Below are positions 35,484 to 39,175 of a stretch of DNA of 39,175 bases, in pieces. The position numbers and the translations under genes are program-made. Below the pieces are notes generated by a model that had not been told where the DNA came from, searched no databases, and saw only the letters and a program-made list of their open reading frames with translations. Positions within the stretch are counted from its first letter, which is position 1; each line of letters begins with the position of its first letter. Source of the DNA: Gammaproteobacteria bacterium (GTDB lineage: Bacteria > Pseudomonadota > Gammaproteobacteria > SZUA-140); the NCBI GenBank assembly GCA_015488555.1, contig WFNO01000078.1, forward strand, positions 1 through 39,175, in the 5' to 3' direction.

Positions 35484-36401
35484 ATGGCAGTGAGACGCGA
35501 GACAGCAGTGACGCGAGGCGCGAATCGGCGACCCGCTGGGCGCAACGATATTCCCGGTGGCGTGAACGTGCGGGTGGTGGTGGCCGTGCTGGCTCTGCTG
35601 ATCGTGGCGGTGGCGGTCTACCACCTGATGGACGACCCGGAGACACCGGAATCGGAGCCGGAATCGACATCTGGGCCCGCTGGCGTAGTGCTGGAGCTGC
35701 CGCCGGCCGGACAACCCCCCACGCCGGTCCGCCCGGACGGAGAGTCTGCGACGGCGCCTGTTCCTCCGCAGGCGGCCCCGTCTGCGGAGCCGCCGTTGCC
35801 GCCCTTGGAGGTGGGGCTGGACGAGAGTGATAGGCCCTTGCGGGAGACCCTGAGCGCCCTCTTCGGGCCCTCCATGGAGGCGCTGCTGCGCGGCCCCGAG
35901 CTGCTGCGCAAGAGCGTCATCGTGCTCGACAACCTCACGACGCGCCGCTTGCCCGTCAAGTACCTCCCATTGCGGCCGCCGCCCCCGCCCTTTCGGGTAC
36001 AGGAGCGGGAGGACGGCGAACGGCTGTTCCTCGATCCGGCCAACTATGCCCGTTACCGCCCCTATGTGGATCTCCTGAGCGCCGTGGACATGGAGGCGCT
36101 GGCGAGGCAGATCGCGCGCTTCGCGCCCCTGTTGCAGGCGGCCTACGAAGAATTGGGATATCCCGACAGGCGTTTCGAGACGCGGCTGCTGGCGGTTATC
36201 GACGATCTGTTGCAGGCCCCGGAGATCGAAGGGCCCATCGAGCTGGTCCAGCCGGCGGTTTACTACAAGTATGCGGATCCCGAGCTGGAGGCCTTGTCCG
36301 CGGGGCAGAAACTCATGTTGCGCATGGGGCCCGAGAACGCCCGCCAGGTCAAGGCCCTGCTGCAGCGCCTGCGCCGGTCGCTGGTGGAACGGCTGCCATG
36401 A
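35484..36401 (+). CDS. DUF3014-family inner-membrane-anchored protein
   Basis: The 305-residue product has a short basic cytoplasmic N-terminus, one TM helix (about 28-47, VRVVVAVLALLIVAVAVYHL), a Pro/Glu-rich linker (about 50-115), and a periplasmic domain matching DUF3014: LRETLSALFGPSMEALL, SVIVLDNLTTRRLPVKYLPL, YRPYVDLLSAVDMEALA and VQPAVYYKYADPELEALSAGQK. Function is unknown; family members occur in proteobacteria, often beside other conserved DUF genes. ATG 35484 is preceded by a weak GGCGGG. Its stop overlaps the start of the next gene (ATGA, 36398-36401). Confidence 0.85.
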   Translation: MAVRRETAVTRGANRRPAGRNDIPGGVNVRVVVAVLALLIVAVAVYHLMDDPETPESEPESTSGPAGVVLELPPAGQPPTPVRPDGESATAPVPPQAAPSAEPPLPPLEVGLDESDRPLRETLSALFGPSMEALLRGPELLRKSVIVLDNLTTRRLPVKYLPLRPPPPPFRVQEREDGERLFLDPANYARYRPYVDLLSAVDMEALARQIARFAPLLQAAYEELGYPDRRFETRLLAVIDDLLQAPEIEGPIELVQPAVYYKYADPELEALSAGQKLMLRMGPENARQVKALLQRLRRSLVERLP

Positions 36402-37021
36402 AAATCTGCCTGCGCATCGGTGTCAGTCGCTGCCTTTTGGGCGAGACGGTGCGTTACGACGGCGGCCACAAATACTGTCCCGCCCTGCAGCTTTTGGTAG
36501 CGGATTGGCCGGCCGCTGGCGGTGAAGGAGTGGATCCGGAGGTGGCATGGGTGCCGGTCTGTCCCGAGGTGGAGGGTGGTCTCGGCGTGCCCCGCCCGCC
36601 CATCCGGATCGTGCACCGCGGCGGCCGGTTGCACTTGCAAGAGGTGGAGCCGCCCCACCGGGATCACACCGTCGCATTGCAGGATGCCTGGCGGGCGCGC
36701 ATCGACGCCCTGGAGCTGCACGGTTTCGTCTGCAAGCGCGGCTCCCCCAGTTGCGGCCTCGCTTCGGCTCCGGTGTTCGAACCGGGAGGGCGGCAGGTGG
36801 AGGAGGGCGACGGTCTGTTCGTGCGCCTGCTGCGCGCCCTCCATCCCGGCCTGCCGGTGGTGGACGAGCAGGCCCTGGAGGACGAAGTCCTGCGCGCGCG
36901 CTTTCGGGAACGCGTGATCCGCCGCGCGCGGGAGCGCCCGGCGCGACGGCAAGGGGCTCCCGATTCGCTGGCCGGATTTGCTGGCCGGGTTTGCCAACGT
37001 CCCGGCTTCCCCATAATATAG
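36398..37021 (+). CDS. DUF523-family protein
   Basis: The 207-residue product matches DUF523 (YbbK-like): IGVSRCLLGETVRYDGGHK, VCPEVEGGLGVPRPPIRI and FVCKRGSPSCGL, with conserved Cys that suggest a metal or Fe-S role (inference). Usual length is about 150-160; here the C-terminus carries about 45 extra basic residues (RERVIRRARERPARRQG). ATG 36398 overlaps the DUF3014 stop, so the two are translated together. The gene ends at a GC hairpin (37021-37037). Confidence 0.85.
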   Translation: MKICLRIGVSRCLLGETVRYDGGHKYCPALQLLVADWPAAGGEGVDPEVAWVPVCPEVEGGLGVPRPPIRIVHRGGRLHLQEVEPPHRDHTVALQDAWRARIDALELHGFVCKRGSPSCGLASAPVFEPGGRQVEEGDGLFVRLLRALHPGLPVVDEQALEDEVLRARFRERVIRRARERPARRQGAPDSLAGFAGRVCQRPGFPII

Positions 37022-37068
37022 GCCGGCACCACCGGCCCAGGAGTTCGATAACGGGAGTTCGATAACGG
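37021..37068 (+). repeat. GC hairpin followed by 14-bp tandem duplication
   Basis: GGCCGG-CACCA-CCGGCC (37021-37037) is a perfect 6-bp stem overlapping the DUF523 stop codon. It is followed by two exact copies of GAGTTCGATAACGG (37041-37054 and 37055-37068) and a degraded third (TGGTCCGATAGCTG, 37069-37082). The rest of the spacer to 37168 has no gene; CCCGGCCGGG near 37113 is a short palindrome. There is no T-run to support a terminator. Confidence 0.6.
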
Positions 37069-37168
37069 TGGTCCGATAGCTGCCGTCGTACCCGCAGGAG
37101 GGAACACAAAAGGCCCGGCCGGGGCGTCACCACCAACACGTGCGAAGTATGCAGGAGAGCGTCATCCC

Positions 37169-37582
37169 ATGAACGAATCTGTCGAGAGTGGCACTACGCT
37201 GGAGGTCAATCCGGAGATCGTCTGTTTCATCATCGACAAGGCCCATGAGTTCCATGCCAAGGAACAGGTGGTGATCCCAGAACAGCCCGACAACCCCGCC
37301 GACGACTGGGCCCTGCAGGTACTGGCGGATCACGAGGACGATCCCGTGTACCTGGAGTTGAAGAGCACCATCGACGACTTGGAACCGGATCAACAAGAGA
37401 CCCTGGTGGCCCTCATGTGGCTGGGGCGCGGCGACTACACGGTGGAGGAGTGGGAGGCGGCACTGGAGGCCGCTCACGAGCTGCACAACGATCGCACCGC
37501 CGAATACCTCATCGCCACACCCCTGGTGGCCGACTATCTGGAGGAAGGCCTCAACCTGTTGGGCTACTCCTGCGAGGAGTAG
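37169..37582 (+). CDS. DUF3775-family small acidic protein
   Basis: The 137-residue product is acidic and matches DUF3775: NPEIVCFIIDKAHEFHAKE, a central LVALMWLGRGDY and the ending TPLVADYLEEGLNLLGYSCEE. It has no signal peptide or membrane segment, so is cytoplasmic. Function is unknown. ATG 37169 has AGGAGAG about 10 nt upstream. The decayed ion-channel gene starts 12 nt after the stop, so both once probably formed one unit. Confidence 0.85.
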   Translation: MNESVESGTTLEVNPEIVCFIIDKAHEFHAKEQVVIPEQPDNPADDWALQVLADHEDDPVYLELKSTIDDLEPDQQETLVALMWLGRGDYTVEEWEAALEAAHELHNDRTAEYLIATPLVADYLEEGLNLLGYSCEE

Positions 37583-37594
37583 GGACCTTCGCCC

Positions 37595-37954
37595 ATGTGG
37601 ATGGAGGGGGCGGCCAGCGACGTCCTGGTGGCGGTCACGGTCCTGATCCACTACGAGGCCCTGAGCCGGGCCTCGGCCTTCCTGGAGAGGCTCTAGATCC
37701 GCCCCCGGCCGCGCTCCTGGTTCGCGGCCGCCTATTACGTCCTCATCGAAGCCGGTGGCTGGGGAGCACTGGCAGGCAACCGCCGGAGCGGTTTCTACGA
37801 TTATTTCTATTTCTCCCTCTCCAATTACACTTCCCTGGGGCTGGGAGACCTCTATCTCCAGGACGAACTGCGCGTCCTGAGCGGCATCGAGGCCTTGATC
37901 GACCTGATGATGATCACCTGGACGGCATCGTTTGTCTTATTAACCCGGCAATAA
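37595..37954 (+). pseudogene. Decayed potassium-channel-like gene (pore-domain family)
   Basis: One frame reads MWMEGAASDVLVAVTVLIHY, continues EALSRASAFLERL and then meets TAG at 37694-37696. The same frame continues without another stop as FAAAYYVLIEAGGWGALAGN, then the selectivity-filter segment SNYTSLGLGDLYL, and a final TM with LIDLMMITWTASF, ending at TAA 37952-37954. It matches small bacterial Ion_trans_2 channels (IHYEAL start, TxLGxGD filter, ITWTASF end). Between ERL and FAAAYY about 15-20 residues of a helix appear to be missing. So it has an amber stop, a probable internal deletion, and its 3' end is at the left end of the IS630 element. Confidence 0.75.
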
Positions 37955-37968
37955 AATATTGCTATAAT
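37940..37968 (+). promoter_or_regulatory. Candidate junction promoter of the IS630 transposase
   Basis: Consensus TATAAT (37963-37968) overlaps the inner edge of the left terminal repeat. At exactly 17 nt upstream lies TTAACC (37940-37945; four of six matches), which is in the decayed channel gene, outside the element. A transcript would start near 37975, 24 nt before the transposase ATG, and include GGGAGG (37988-37993). Confidence 0.5.
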
Positions 37969-39041
37969 ATCGCCTTCTAGTAGTTGTGGGAGGCGAACAT
38001 GGAGAAGAGTGATGCACGTAGGTTGTCCTTGGCTGCCTTGAACGAGCGTCGGCGGCGCGCGGTGAAGCTGCGTTTGAAAGGTAAGACCTGGAAAGAGGTA
38101 TCGGAGGAGGCAGAGCTGAGTGTCAATGCGTGCCGGTCGGCCTATGCGGCGTGGGAAGCGGGCGGCTGGAGGGCGGTGAATGTGAAGAAGCGTGGTCGCA
38201 AAGAGGGATCTGGCCGGCGTTTGACGGAGGCGCAGGAGAAGCGTATTCGTCGGTTGATTGTGGACAGGACGCCGGATCAGTTGAAGCTGGGATTTGCGCT
38301 ATGGAATCGGCAGGCGGTGGGATTGTTGATCGAACAGGAATATGGGATTCGATTGCCGGTGCGCACGGTGGGGGAATATCTTCGTCGCTGGGGTTATACG
38401 CCGCAGAAGCCGATCAAGCAGGCTTACGAGCAGAATCCGGCGCAGGTGAAGAGGTGGCTGGATGAGGAATATCCGGAGATTGCCCGTCGGGCCAAGGAGG
38501 AAGGAGCGGAGATTCACTGGGGTGATGAGACGGGTTTGTCCACGAACGATGTGCGGGGGCGCGGTTATGCGCCGAAGGGAAAGACGCCGGTGGTACGGGT
38601 GACCCAGAGGAGGGAGAATCTGGGGATCATTTCGACGGTGACCAATCAAGGGAAGGTTCGTTGGAAGCTTTTCGAGGGGGCGATGAATGCGGACATATTG
38701 ATCGATTTTTTCAAGCGGTTGATTCGGGATGCGGGCCGGAAGGTGTTTCTGATTTTGGACAATCTGCAGGTGCATCATGCCCGGAAGGTAAAGGCGTGGC
38801 TGGCGGAACATGAGTCGGAGATTGAGGTGTTCTATCTGCCTAGCTACAGTCCGGAGTTGAACCCGGATGAATGCCTGAATGCGGATTTGAAGGAAGGTGT
38901 CACGAAGCGAGCGCCGACAAGAAGCAAGATGGGATTGAAGAGGGCGGCGGTGAGTCATCTGCGCAAGTTGCAGAAATCGCCCGAGCGAGTGAACCGCTAC
39001 TTCGAGCATGAAGCGGTTCGTTATGCAGCATAGCAATATTT
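37954..39041 (+). mobile_element. IS630-family insertion sequence, complete
   Basis: The element is about 1.09 kb. Terminal inverted repeats are AAATATTGCTAT (37954-37965) and ATAGCAATATTT (39030-39041), perfect over 12 bp and extendable to 17 bp with one mismatch (37949-37965 against 39030-39046). IS630 elements duplicate a TA on insertion: TA precedes the left repeat (37952-37953), but GA follows the right, so either the right copy has mutated or the true ends differ by a few bases. It contains one transposase gene. The remaining 134 bases to the window end (39042-39175) hold no supported gene; GATGAT/ATCATC (39139-39144, 39158-39163) form a small inverted pair. Confidence 0.8.
37999..39033 (+). 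CDS. IS630-family transposase
   Basis: The 344-residue product has an N-terminal helix-turn-helix (about 10-60: RRRAVKLRLKGKTWKEVSEE, then SVNACRSAYAAWEAGG), a second winged-helix-like region (LLIEQEYGIRLPVRTVGEYL, LRRWGYTPQKP) and the DDE catalytic core: IHWGDETGLS (first Asp), FLILDNLQVHHA (second Asp) and SYSPELNPDECLNADLK (Glu). All catalytic residues are present, so it is likely active. ATG 37999 has GGGAGG (37988-37993) upstream; an in-frame TTG at 37984 is less likely. The stop codon TAG (39031-39033) lies inside the right terminal repeat. Confidence 0.95.
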   Translation: MEKSDARRLSLAALNERRRRAVKLRLKGKTWKEVSEEAELSVNACRSAYAAWEAGGWRAVNVKKRGRKEGSGRRLTEAQEKRIRRLIVDRTPDQLKLGFALWNRQAVGLLIEQEYGIRLPVRTVGEYLRRWGYTPQKPIKQAYEQNPAQVKRWLDEEYPEIARRAKEEGAEIHWGDETGLSTNDVRGRGYAPKGKTPVVRVTQRRENLGIISTVTNQGKVRWKLFEGAMNADILIDFFKRLIRDAGRKVFLILDNLQVHHARKVKAWLAEHESEIEVFYLPSYSPELNPDECLNADLKEGVTKRAPTRSKMGLKRAAVSHLRKLQKSPERVNRYFEHEAVRYAA

Positions 39042-39175
39042 GATTGGGCTCTTCAGCAGAATTCGTGGGTAGAAGAGGGTTGTAAATGGGAGATTGAGGG
39101 CAGGGAAGGAGTAGCGCATCCCGCCCCGCCTCTGAGAAGATGATAGTTGCTAAAGCCATCATCAATCGGAGGGAA

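Noticed and set aside
39042-39175. Continuation of the decayed channel gene to the right of the IS element
   Set aside because: A frame is open for 33 codons, but its sequence (WALQQNSWVEEGCKWEIEG) does not resemble the C-terminus of this channel family, and the target-site duplication is unclear.

Overview
The window is about 39 kb of GC-rich bacterial chromosome. Gene content, gene order and protein motifs point to a gammaproteobacterium. The order yhbY / rlmE-ftsH-folP-glmM-tpiA-secG-tRNA-Leu(GAG) is the familiar gammaproteobacterial arrangement. Here it is followed by a complete 14-gene nuo operon and then surE-pcm-yqaA-nlpD. I cannot name the species from sequence alone.

Layout. (1) 1-130 is the tail of an IS630-type transposase. 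(2) 359-7670 is a housekeeping block: YhbY (ribosome assembly) faces away from RlmE (23S rRNA methylation); then FtsH (membrane protein quality control), FolP (folate), GlmM (cell-wall precursor), TpiA (glycolysis), SecG (protein export) and tRNA-Leu(GAG). (3) A 91-bp hairpin-forming, MITE-like element lies 3 nt after the tRNA. (4) 7961-22868 holds nuoA-nuoN, all 14 subunits of the proton-pumping NADH:quinone oxidoreductase, behind a sigma70-like promoter near 7823. Two internal spacers are unusual: nuoG-nuoH is filled by a 32-codon ORF, and nuoJ-nuoK carries three stem-loops. (5) 22995-26799 holds surE-pcm-yqaA-nlpD (stationary-phase and repair genes, envelope) followed by an outer-membrane beta-barrel gene in the place where rpoS often sits; it ends in a clear terminator.

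(6) 26858-31632 is a minus-strand accessory cluster. In transcription order it holds a small protein with a very acidic tail, a eukaryotic-like protein kinase with altered catalytic motifs, a PP2C phosphatase, a GGDEF diguanylate cyclase, a secreted DUF3047 protein and a Mth938/DUF498 protein, the family of the mitochondrial complex I assembly factor NDUFAF3. The acidic protein-kinase-phosphatase-cyclase set is the best candidate here for an undescribed signalling module. (7) 31633-32419 has no supported gene. (8) 32420-37582 holds a Nudix hydrolase, TrhP (tRNA hydroxylation), a PAPS-type sulfotransferase, DUF3014, DUF523 and DUF3775 proteins. (9) A decayed ion-channel gene (37595-37954) abuts a complete IS630-family element (about 37954-39041), whose promoter may borrow its -35 box from the decayed gene.

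Housekeeping and nuo calls rest on strong motif recognition. Function within the minus-strand cluster is inference from domain content and adjacency. Promoter calls were made by eye.
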